From: Bacteroidota bacterium
GTDB lineage: Bacteria; Bacteroidota; Bacteroidia; Flavobacteriales; Flavobacteriaceae
Length of the DNA: 10,278 bases
Reading direction: 5' to 3'
Assembly: GCA_021793535.1 (NCBI GenBank)
Contig: JAJYSO010000030.1
Coordinates: forward strand, 1 to 10,278
Position numbers and translations under genes: made by a program. Within the stretch, counting starts at the first letter, position 1; each line of letters begins with the position of its first letter. The notes beneath the pieces were generated by a model. It saw only the letters and a list, made by a program, of their open reading frames with translations, searched no databases and had not been told where the DNA came from. Below are positions 1-6,514 of the stretch, piece by piece.

Positions 1-1107
1 ATTGGGACACCGATATTGTTGGGGGTCTTGATCGGATCTGTATATGAAAAAGGAAAAATAACAGATTTGCCGATTCTGGTGGTCGATGAGGATATGAGTC
101 CGATGAGTGCACAATTTATTGAGATGCTTGGGGAGAGTGAGACCATAAATGTGGCCGAAGTACTGCCTTCGATGTTTGGAGCTCAATCCAAAGCGATAGA
201 CAAAGAAGCTACAGTGATTGTTCAAATCCCGCATCATTTTTCGGCAGATATTCAGCAAAGCCGTCTACCGGAAATCAGCATTTTTGTAGATGCCTCCAAC
301 ACCTTGACTTCAAATTCGGCGCTCATGGCAGTCAATGTGGTGGCCATGACCATGAAGGCTGGAATACAAATTGAATCGCAGATGAAAAAGGGTGTACCCG
401 AATATGTGGCCACCCAAAGTTATGAGCCTTTTAAAACCACAATCATCAAGCAAAGCATTCGCAGTGGAAACTACCTGTATTTCATGTTGCCAGGTGTGTT
501 GCTCACTGTTTTTCAGCAAGTATTGCTTTTGGGATTGGCGTTGACTTTTGCCGCTGAATATGAGAAAGGAACCTTTAACGAGTTGGTTGAAAAAATGCCC
601 AATGCTTTAGGGATGCTAGCTGTTAAAATTGTGCCATACATTTTGATGTCCATCGGGATTTTATTGCTGTATTATGGCTTTTCGAGATACTATGGCATGG
701 TCATAGGCGGTGCTCTAGGCGCCTTTGCTCTGAGCACGCTGGTGTTTATTTTGGCCGTATGTGGAATAGGGGTTTTGGTAAGTATTGTCCTTCCCAGTCA
801 ATTAAAATCCACAGAGGTTTTAATGGTAGTGGCCACACCTAGTTTTATTTTGAGCGGATTTACCTGGCCATTATCACAGATGCCAGGGTGGGTGCAAATG
901 ATTGCAGATGTGATCCCCCTGACTCATTATTTAAAAATCTTTCGTCTGCTGTATTTGAATCACGCCGGTATAGTGACCATTCAAAAATCGTTATGGGCAT
1001 TAACCATAATCGCCGTTGTTTGCTTGGCCCTATCAGCTCTTATTTTGCATTTTAAAATTCGCAAAAGCAAGGGCAAAGCACCCGCCGATGTTGAGTCTGT
1101 CGAATGA
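1..1107 (+). CDS. ABC-2 type transporter permease, 5'-truncated
   Basis: This is the membrane subunit of an ABC-2 (YhhJ/YbhR-like) export system, which would work with a separate ATPase, usually to expel drugs or other small molecules. The reading frame is open from the first base, so the real start and the cytoplasmic N-terminus lie upstream; the TTG at 16 is not a believable start because it falls inside the first membrane helix. In the 368 visible residues I see the end of helix 1 (about 1-13), a long extracytoplasmic domain (about 14-155), then hydrophobic helices at about 158-185, 203-226, 232-263, 270-290 and 328-350, and a short basic tail. Family-like motifs are EYEKGTFNELVEKMP after helix 2, and SGFTWPLSQMP followed by IPLTHYLKIFR near the C-terminus. 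The stop is TGA. Partner ATPase and membrane-fusion genes would be expected upstream, out of view. Substrate is unknown. Confidence 0.9.
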   Translation: MGTPILLGVLIGSVYEKGKITDLPILVVDEDMSPMSAQFIEMLGESETINVAEVLPSMFGAQSKAIDKEATVIVQIPHHFSADIQQSRLPEISIFVDASNTLTSNSALMAVNVVAMTMKAGIQIESQMKKGVPEYVATQSYEPFKTTIIKQSIRSGNYLYFMLPGVLLTVFQQVLLLGLALTFAAEYEKGTFNELVEKMPNALGMLAVKIVPYILMSIGILLLYYGFSRYYGMVIGGALGAFALSTLVFILAVCGIGVLVSIVLPSQLKSTEVLMVVATPSFILSGFTWPLSQMPGWVQMIADVIPLTHYLKIFRLLYLNHAGIVTIQKSLWALTIIAVVCLALSALILHFKIRKSKGKAPADVESVE

Positions 1108-1115
1108 AGGTTAGA

Positions 1116-2942
1116 TTAGGTAAAAGACTGCATGTCCACTAGCTTTTTGTAGGTTCCATCTTTGGCGAGTAAGGCTTGATGCGTTCCTTGCTCCACAATT
1201 TTTCCGCGGTGCATCACAATGATATTATCGGCGTTTTGAATGGTAGAGAGGCGGTGTGCAATGACGATGGAAGTACGATTTTTTGTCATGTTGTCTAGCG
1301 CGACTTGAACCAGTTTTTCGCTTTCGGTGTCCAAAGCCGATGTTGCTTCATCTAAAATCATGATGGGGGAATTTTTTAAAACAGCTCTTGCGATGGAAAG
1401 GCGTTGCTTTTGCCCTCCACTGAGTTTACCACCGCTGTCGCCGATATTCGTATCCAACCCTTGTGGAAGCTCAGCGACAAATTCCCAGGCATTGGCCACT
1501 TTAAGGGCTTCTACTATTTCGTCATCGGTTGCGCCTTCCTTTCCCAAGGCGACGTTGTTTCGAACGGTATCATTAAATAAGATGGAGTCTTGAGTGACCA
1601 ATCCCATCAGGTTACGCAAGGAGTATTTAGTCACCTCTTTAATGTTGATACCATCGATTTTAATGGCTCCTTCCTGAATGTCGTAAAAACGAGTGACTAA
1701 ATTGGCAATGGTACTTTTTCCACTTCCCGATTGACCGACTAATGCTACTGTTTTTCCCTTTTGAACCTCCATGGAAAAATTTTTCAAAACTTCTTCCTTT
1801 TCGTAAGCAAAAGAGATGTTTTCTATAGTGATTGCTTGTTCAAAGCTCGTTTTTTCAAGAGCATTGGGGGCGTCCTTAATGGTGGTTTCTCTTTCGATGA
1901 CCTCGAGAATTCGCTCTGCACTTGCGTTTCCTTCTCGGACACTGTAGGAGGCTTTGGAGATTTCTTTGGCAGGAGTGAGAATATTATAGGTGAGGGTTAG
2001 GAAGCCAATAAAGGTAGCAGCATCCATGCTTCCGTCAATGAGTACCATGCGTCCGCCAAACCAGAGGATAATGGTAATGACCACCACACCTAAAAATTCG
2101 CTTAAAGGAGAGGCTAATTGCTGCCGATGCAGCAGTGTATTCAAAATTCGGTTGAGCCGCTGTACACTTTGTCCGAAAACGGCTTTAAATTTTTCCTCGG
2201 CATTAAAACCTTTAATGATTTTAAGACTGGAGAGGGTTTCTTCAGTAATGGAGAGAAAATGAGCGTTTTCTTCCTGTGCTTTGGTGGAATCTGACTTTAA
2301 TTTTTTTCCTATTGACGAAATGATCAATCCGGAAATTGGTAAAAAGATAAAGACAAATATGGTCAGTTTCCAACTGATTAAAATCATACCGATTAAAGTA
2401 AAAATAATAGTTAACGGTTCTTTGACAAACATTTCTAGCATTTTCAAAAAAGAATTTTGAATGACCTGCACATCACTGGTGATCCGGGAAATGAAATCTC
2501 CTTTTCTCTTTTCTGTAAAAAAAGAAATGGGGAGCTCAACTATTTTTTCATATACATCATATCGGATGTCTTTGAGCATTCCGTTTTGAAGCGACGAGAT
2601 GAAGTATTTGGCCAAATAGCCGAAGAGGTTCTTTAAGAAAAAAAGTACGACGACCATAATGCATATGATGACCAGGGCTGAGATTTGTCCGTGTTCCTCT
2701 ACACGTTGATTGATAAAGTAATTCGCATAGTCACTAAAATAAGCCTTTAAACTTTCGCTACCCGCTTTTGTAGGTTGTTCTATAACTGGATCTTGTTGTT
2801 GGAAGAGTACTTGCAACATGGGAATGAAGGACAAGAAAGCCAATGTGCTGAAGAGGGCATACAAGATGTTGAAAAGGATATTCAAGAAGGCAAAATGCCG
2901 GTACGGTTTGGCATAAGCCATTATTTTTCTAAAAAACTTCAT
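1116..2942 (-). CDS. ABC exporter, fused permease and ATPase (MsbA-like)
   Basis: This is a half-transporter of 608 residues that should dimerise in the inner membrane and export a lipid or other amphiphile at the cost of ATP. The membrane domain covers about 1-340, with helices near 18-45, 88-112, 172-205 and 280-300. A long hydrophilic loop (about 47-86) separates helices 1 and 2. The ATPase domain (about 370-608) is complete: A-loop Tyr380, Walker A GQSGSGKST at 403-411, Q-loop Gln451, signature LSGGQ at 507-511, Walker B IMILDE at 527-532 with catalytic Glu532, and H-loop His563. Length and order fit MsbA and related multidrug/lipid exporters. MsbA (lipid A flipping) is the usual label for such proteins in this phylum, but sequence alone does not separate it from a drug exporter. 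The ATG at 2942 follows the upstream mutase gene by 31 bp, so the two are probably one transcript. Confidence 0.95.
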   Translation of the reverse strand: MKFFRKIMAYAKPYRHFAFLNILFNILYALFSTLAFLSFIPMLQVLFQQQDPVIEQPTKAGSESLKAYFSDYANYFINQRVEEHGQISALVIICIMVVVLFFLKNLFGYLAKYFISSLQNGMLKDIRYDVYEKIVELPISFFTEKRKGDFISRITSDVQVIQNSFLKMLEMFVKEPLTIIFTLIGMILISWKLTIFVFIFLPISGLIISSIGKKLKSDSTKAQEENAHFLSITEETLSSLKIIKGFNAEEKFKAVFGQSVQRLNRILNTLLHRQQLASPLSEFLGVVVITIILWFGGRMVLIDGSMDAATFIGFLTLTYNILTPAKEISKASYSVREGNASAERILEVIERETTIKDAPNALEKTSFEQAITIENISFAYEKEEVLKNFSMEVQKGKTVALVGQSGSGKSTIANLVTRFYDIQEGAIKIDGINIKEVTKYSLRNLMGLVTQDSILFNDTVRNNVALGKEGATDDEIVEALKVANAWEFVAELPQGLDTNIGDSGGKLSGGQKQRLSIARAVLKNSPIMILDEATSALDTESEKLVQVALDNMTKNRTSIVIAHRLSTIQNADNIIVMHRGKIVEQGTHQALLAKDGTYKKLVDMQSFT

Positions 2943-2973
2943 AGGTTGTGAGTATCAGCTGCAAAGCTGTGGA

Positions 2974-4686
2974 TTAAATGCCAAAAGCAGTTACTAAATC
3001 ATCAATTTTTTGGTGGAGTTCATTTTGGGTACGGTCAAAGTCTTCTGTAGCGGCTAATTTTTTATGAGCACTGATATAAAATTTAATTTTCGGCTCTGTC
3101 CCACTGGGCCGAACAGCAATTCGGCTTCCTTCTTCCAAATGGAAAATGAGTACGTTAGACACCGGTAAATTAATGTGTTCTTCCTTCTGAGTGAAGAGAT
3201 TTGTTTTTTTCGACAAGAGGTAATCCTCTATATATTCTACTTTTATGTTGTCAATACGTTGGGGTGGTGCCATTCGGAACCCTTTCATCATCTTTTCAAT
3301 TTCTTGAGCTCCGGTCATTCCCTTTTTCACCAAAGCAACCAAACGTTCCTGATATAGGCCGTGTGTTTTATAAAGCGCTATCAGCTTTTGATACAAGCTT
3401 TGTCCTTGAGCTTTTGCTTCCGCAGCCATTTCACAAGCGAGGAGTAGGGAGGAGATGGAGTCTTTATCGCGCACGTCGTCCCCGACCATGTAGCCAAAAC
3501 TTTCTTCTCCGCCTCCGATGAATTTTTGCTCCGGATGATCTTTGATCATTTTGGCGATCCATTTGAAGCCGGTCAGCCCCAGTTTGCATTCCACTGCATA
3601 ATGCCTTGCCAGTTCTTCCATCAAGGGGGTGGAGACAATAGTCGAGGCGATGAATTCATTGCCTTTAAATCCCTTTTCTTGTCCTTTTTTCAATAAGTAA
3701 TCTGTTAATAGAACCATGGTTTGGTTCCCATTTAACAACTTCATTTTTCCCTTGAGATCCCGTACGGCAATTCCCAAGCGATCTGCATCGGGGTCTGTGC
3801 CAATAGCAATATCAGCTCGTTGTTTTTCCGCTAGTTCTAAAACCATCTTTAGAGCTTCCGGCTCTTCCGGATTAGGGGATTTTACCGTGGGAAAATCTCC
3901 ATTTGGCTCGGCTTGAGCCTTTACGATATGAACTTTTGAAAACCCTGCTTTTTCCAAAGCTTTTGGAGCCAATGTAATGGAGGTTCCATGTAGGGAAGTA
4001 AAGGCAATTTTTAAGTCTGCTTTGGCGGTATTGGAAACACCAAAGGCAGTATTGGCCACCGCCATTTTTAAGAAGGCCTCATCGATCTCTTGGTCAACAG
4101 GGGTGATCAGATCTGGGATGGGGGAAAATAAAATGTCTTTAAAGTCTATTTTTTGGATGTGTTCGATCACTGCTTTATCTTCTGGAGGAACCAGCTGGCC
4201 CCCATCTTTCCAATATACCTTATAGCCGTTGTATTCGGGAGGATTATGGCTAGCGGTTAATACAATTCCGCATTGGCAGCTGAGGTGGCGTACCGCAAAA
4301 GATAATTCAGGAGTAGGCCGTAAGGCTGAAAAAAGAAAGACCTGAATTCGATTGGCAGAAAAAACATGAGCCACCAATTCTGCCAATTCTTTACTATGAT
4401 GTCTGCAATCGTAGGCTATGACCACCTTTAAGGCTTCGAAAGGGAAGGTTTCCTTTAAGCAATTGGCAATGCCTTGGGTATTTTTTCCCAAGGTGTATTT
4501 ATTGATCCGATTGGTCCCTACTCCCATAATGCCTCGCATTCCTCCTGTACCAAACTGTAGGTCTTGATAAAAACTCTCCTTTAGGGATTCGGTATCCTGG
4601 TTGATGAGGGTTTGCACCGCTTGTCGGGTTTGGAGATCAAAATCTTTGGACAACCACTGTTTTGCTCTTTCTAGGATTTGATTCAT
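2974..4686 (-). CDS. Phosphoglucomutase/phosphomannomutase (alpha-D-phosphohexomutase)
   Basis: This cytoplasmic enzyme moves phosphate between C1 and C6 of glucose or mannose through a phosphoserine and a bisphosphate intermediate. It links glycolytic sugar phosphates to precursors for polysaccharides and nucleotide sugars. At 570 residues it fits the longer PGM2/PgcA-like branch rather than the shorter ManB/AlgC type of about 460. All four active-site loops are present: TASHNP at 144-149 with phosphoserine Ser146; metal loop DPDAD at 298-302 (Asp298, Asp300, Asp302); sugar-specificity loop GGEESFGY at 392-399; and phosphate-binding loop RPSGTEPK at 526-533. The N-terminal FGTGGMRG at 45-52 is also typical. 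The GEES form of the specificity loop allows both glucose and mannose substrates, so I leave the choice open. It begins at ATG 4686, is first in the minus-strand pair with the ABC exporter, and ends with TAA. Confidence 0.95.
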   Translation of the reverse strand: MNQILERAKQWLSKDFDLQTRQAVQTLINQDTESLKESFYQDLQFGTGGMRGIMGVGTNRINKYTLGKNTQGIANCLKETFPFEALKVVIAYDCRHHSKELAELVAHVFSANRIQVFLFSALRPTPELSFAVRHLSCQCGIVLTASHNPPEYNGYKVYWKDGGQLVPPEDKAVIEHIQKIDFKDILFSPIPDLITPVDQEIDEAFLKMAVANTAFGVSNTAKADLKIAFTSLHGTSITLAPKALEKAGFSKVHIVKAQAEPNGDFPTVKSPNPEEPEALKMVLELAEKQRADIAIGTDPDADRLGIAVRDLKGKMKLLNGNQTMVLLTDYLLKKGQEKGFKGNEFIASTIVSTPLMEELARHYAVECKLGLTGFKWIAKMIKDHPEQKFIGGGEESFGYMVGDDVRDKDSISSLLLACEMAAEAKAQGQSLYQKLIALYKTHGLYQERLVALVKKGMTGAQEIEKMMKGFRMAPPQRIDNIKVEYIEDYLLSKKTNLFTQKEEHINLPVSNVLIFHLEEGSRIAVRPSGTEPKIKFYISAHKKLAATEDFDRTQNELHQKIDDLVTAFGI

Positions 4687-4703
4687 AACACATGTTTAGG
4701 GTA

Positions 4704-4711
4704 CAAAAATA
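4704..4711 (-). promoter_or_regulatory. Possible -7 element for the mutase/ABC exporter pair
   Basis: Read on the minus strand, TATTTTTG matches the phylum's TAnnTTTG -7 element and lies 17 bp upstream of the mutase ATG at 4686, implying a leader of only about 10 nt. The upstream TTG triplets (complement of 4721-4726) are only 9 and 12 bp away, too close for the usual spacing of about 19-21, so the -33 half is not supported. The tract is also AT-rich, which raises the chance of a random match. Confidence 0.35.
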
Positions 4712-4831
4712 AGGAATTACCAACAACGCTAGATTAAAAAGCTTAAAACATCCCTTTACGCTATGCTATTCTGCAAAAAAAGTTTTTATAGCACACATAT
4801 ATGGGCTCAATTCTGCCTTTCCTCTGTCATG

Positions 4832-4860
4832 CACCTTACGGTTTTCTCTTTGGTAAGATG
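4832..4860 (-). other. Weak stem-loop 15 bp after the symporter stop codon
   Basis: Bases 4832-4839 and 4853-4860 form an 8-bp stem with a 13-nt loop. One pair (4834/4858) is a G-U wobble in the minus-strand transcript but a C-A mismatch on the plus strand, so the structure suits RNA from the symporter gene. No T-run follows the stem on the minus strand, so it is not a standard intrinsic terminator; it may be a 3'-end hairpin or chance. Confidence 0.25.
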
Positions 4861-4875
4861 GTCAGCCGTTAAATG

Positions 4876-6330
4876 TTAGCTGTTGTCGTTTGGCGTTGTA
4901 GGAGGGGCTTCTTCCCAAAATTTTGCATTTTTTATACCGGCTTTTAAGGAATTAAAAACGGGCTCTTTGCCTTGTCTGAGTTGACGTTCGTAATCTTTAA
5001 GACATTTTAGGACCGGCTTGCGCAAGAGAAAGAGCGCTGTGATGTTCAGCCAGGTGATCAGGCCCACGCCAATGTCTCCGAATTTCCAGGCCACTCCAAC
5101 ACCGTTATATGCGCCATAGATCACTCCGATTAAGAGGATGATCCGCAGGGAAAATAACGCAAAAGCATTCATTTTTGTTTTGAATAAGAAACTGAGGTTG
5201 GTTTCTACGCGGTAGTAGATGGCCAAGATAGAGGTGAAGGCAAACAAGAATAAGGCAATGGCGATAAAGGGGTCTCCCAGTCCTGGGAAATAATGGTTGA
5301 TCCCCTCTTGGGCAAACCCTGTTCCGGGATTGATATGTGGAACATTTTCTACCAGCATTTCTCCCGCTTTGTTTTGTACATTATACATCCCGGAGAACAA
5401 AATAATAAAAGCCGTAACGGTACAGACGATTAAGGTGTCGATATATACTGAAAATGCTTGGATCAATCCTTGCTGTGCGGGGTGTTTCACCTCTGCCGCT
5501 GCAGCGGCATGAGGAGCTGTTCCTTGACCTGCTTCATTGGAGAACATACCTCTTCGGACACCCCAAGAAATTGCGGCGCCCATAATTCCACCAAAGGTTG
5601 CATTGGTTCCTAAAGCGCTGCTGAAAATAAGTTTTAATACACTGGGGATTTGGGTAAAATTCATTAGGATGATAACGGCTGCCAAAATTACATAGCCTAA
5701 AGCCATAAAGGGAACGACAATCTCTGCTACTCTACTGATTCGTTTGACCCCTCCGAAGATAATAATGGCGACCAGTCCGGCTACAAAAATGCCCGTCCAC
5801 AACGGAGGAATATGAAAGGCATTTTCTATACCTGCTGCAATACTGTTGCTTTGTATACCGGAGTTTCCCAGTCCATTGGCCAACATCAAAGTAATGGCAA
5901 AAACCTTGGCATAGCCGTGTTTGCCTAGTCCTTTTTGGATGTAAAAGGCGGGCCCTCCTCTGTACTCTCCATCTTTGACCTCCTTGTACAGTTGTCCCAA
6001 GGTTGCCTCTGCAAAAGCTGTAGCGGCTCCGATAATTGCGATTAGCCACATCCAAAAAACTGCTCCTGGGCCTCCCCAGGCGATGGCAATTCCGACTCCC
6101 GCGATATTGCCTGTTCCGATTCGACCAGACAAATCCAGTGCAAAGGCTTGAAAGGAGCTCACACCTTTTTGAGAAGCTTTGCTTTTGTACAACAGGCCGA
6201 CCATGCGTTTGAGAAAGCGAACTTGGATGAATCGGGTGCGAAGAGTAAAGTATAATCCAATGAACAATAGCGCAATGATCAGGAAATTGTTCCAGACAAT
6301 TTTGTTCAGTATTTCGACAGCTTGTTCCAT
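4876..6330 (-). CDS. Sodium:alanine/glycine symporter, AGCS family
   Basis: This inner-membrane secondary transporter takes up alanine, glycine or a related small amino acid with sodium. It is 484 residues from the ATG at 6330, with many strongly hydrophobic helices along nearly the whole chain. Family motifs: SGRIGTGNIAGVG at 68-80, followed by AWGGPGAVFWMW; GEYRGGPAFYIQKGLG at about 121-136; and RRGMFSNEAGQGTAPHAA at 259-276, the conserved helix motif that in characterised AgcS takes part in substrate binding. The C-terminal 40 residues are hydrophilic and cytoplasmic. The same frame extends to a TTG at 6351, giving 7 more residues (MQLHFNL), but the ATG at 6330 puts MEQAVEILNKIVWNN at the N-terminus and is preferred. 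It stands alone on the minus strand, divergent from purL. The exact amino acid carried cannot be told from sequence. Confidence 0.94.
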   Translation of the reverse strand: MEQAVEILNKIVWNNFLIIALLFIGLYFTLRTRFIQVRFLKRMVGLLYKSKASQKGVSSFQAFALDLSGRIGTGNIAGVGIAIAWGGPGAVFWMWLIAIIGAATAFAEATLGQLYKEVKDGEYRGGPAFYIQKGLGKHGYAKVFAITLMLANGLGNSGIQSNSIAAGIENAFHIPPLWTGIFVAGLVAIIIFGGVKRISRVAEIVVPFMALGYVILAAVIILMNFTQIPSVLKLIFSSALGTNATFGGIMGAAISWGVRRGMFSNEAGQGTAPHAAAAAEVKHPAQQGLIQAFSVYIDTLIVCTVTAFIILFSGMYNVQNKAGEMLVENVPHINPGTGFAQEGINHYFPGLGDPFIAIALFLFAFTSILAIYYRVETNLSFLFKTKMNAFALFSLRIILLIGVIYGAYNGVGVAWKFGDIGVGLITWLNITALFLLRKPVLKCLKDYERQLRQGKEPVFNSLKAGIKNAKFWEEAPPTTPNDNS

Positions 6331-6439
6331 AAGGTTAAAATGCAGCTGCAATATATTGAATTTTAAGCATGAGTTCCCTTTTTGAGAAAAGAAAAGGAGA
6401 TGTTTTTAATCAAGAGAATTACGGACTTGTTTTTCGCTT

Positions 6440-6455
6440 ATTATCGCGATATAAT
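6440..6455. promoter_or_regulatory. Palindrome upstream of purL promoter, possible operator
   Basis: A perfect 10-bp palindrome, TATCGCGATA, lies at 6442-6451. The flanks also allow ATTAT at 6440-6444 to pair with ATAAT at 6451-6455. It ends just before or at the weak -33 box of purL, 27 bp from the -7 element, and is also upstream of the divergent symporter gene. The position suits a dimeric regulator, but no known binding consensus is matched and short AT-rich palindromes arise by chance. Confidence 0.25.
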
Positions 6456-6487
6456 CTGATAAATTCATAGGAAAGATTTACCTTTGC
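6455..6487 (+). promoter_or_regulatory. purL: Probable purL promoter (Bacteroidota -33/-7 type)
   Basis: TACCTTTGC at 6479-6487 matches the primary-sigma -7 consensus of this phylum (TAnnTTTG) exactly. Twenty bases upstream, TCTG at 6455-6458 is a poor match to the -33 TTG. The predicted transcript start is near 6491-6495, giving a leader of about 20-24 nt before the ATG at 6515. No Shine-Dalgarno sequence is visible, as is usual in this phylum. The weak -33 box could mean activator dependence or simply a degenerate site. Confidence 0.6.
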
Positions 6488-6514
6488 AAAACCTTATACC
6501 ACAAGCTTAAGATT

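Noticed and set aside
16..18. TTG at 16 as the start of the ABC-2 permease
   Set aside because: The frame is open upstream to base 1 and the codon lies within the first membrane helix, so the gene is cut by the window edge.
310..519. Antisense open frames inside the ABC-2 permease and, likewise, inside the mutase, symporter and purL genes
   Set aside because: They lie fully within strongly supported genes, encode no recognisable domain, and look like shadows of the coding frame.
2956..2969. Small hairpin CAGCT-loop-AGCTG between the mutase and exporter genes as a terminator or attenuator
   Set aside because: Only 5 bp with no T-run; better explained as part of the motif shared with the symporter upstream region.
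4764..4793. Inverted repeat TGCTAT/ATAGCA around an A-run and a T-run
   Set aside because: Only 6 bp of mixed pairs plus an A/T stem with a bulge; no GC-rich stem followed by a T-run in either direction, so not a credible terminator.
4801..4872. 23-codon open frame on the plus strand in the gap between mutase and symporter genes
   Set aside because: Too short to support, no promoter or recognisable motif, and it overlaps the hairpin downstream of the symporter gene.
5732..6055. 107-codon frame on the same strand as the symporter, in another phase
   Set aside because: It overlaps the core conserved motifs of the symporter, is rich in Arg and Cys as off-frame translations often are, and shows no domain.
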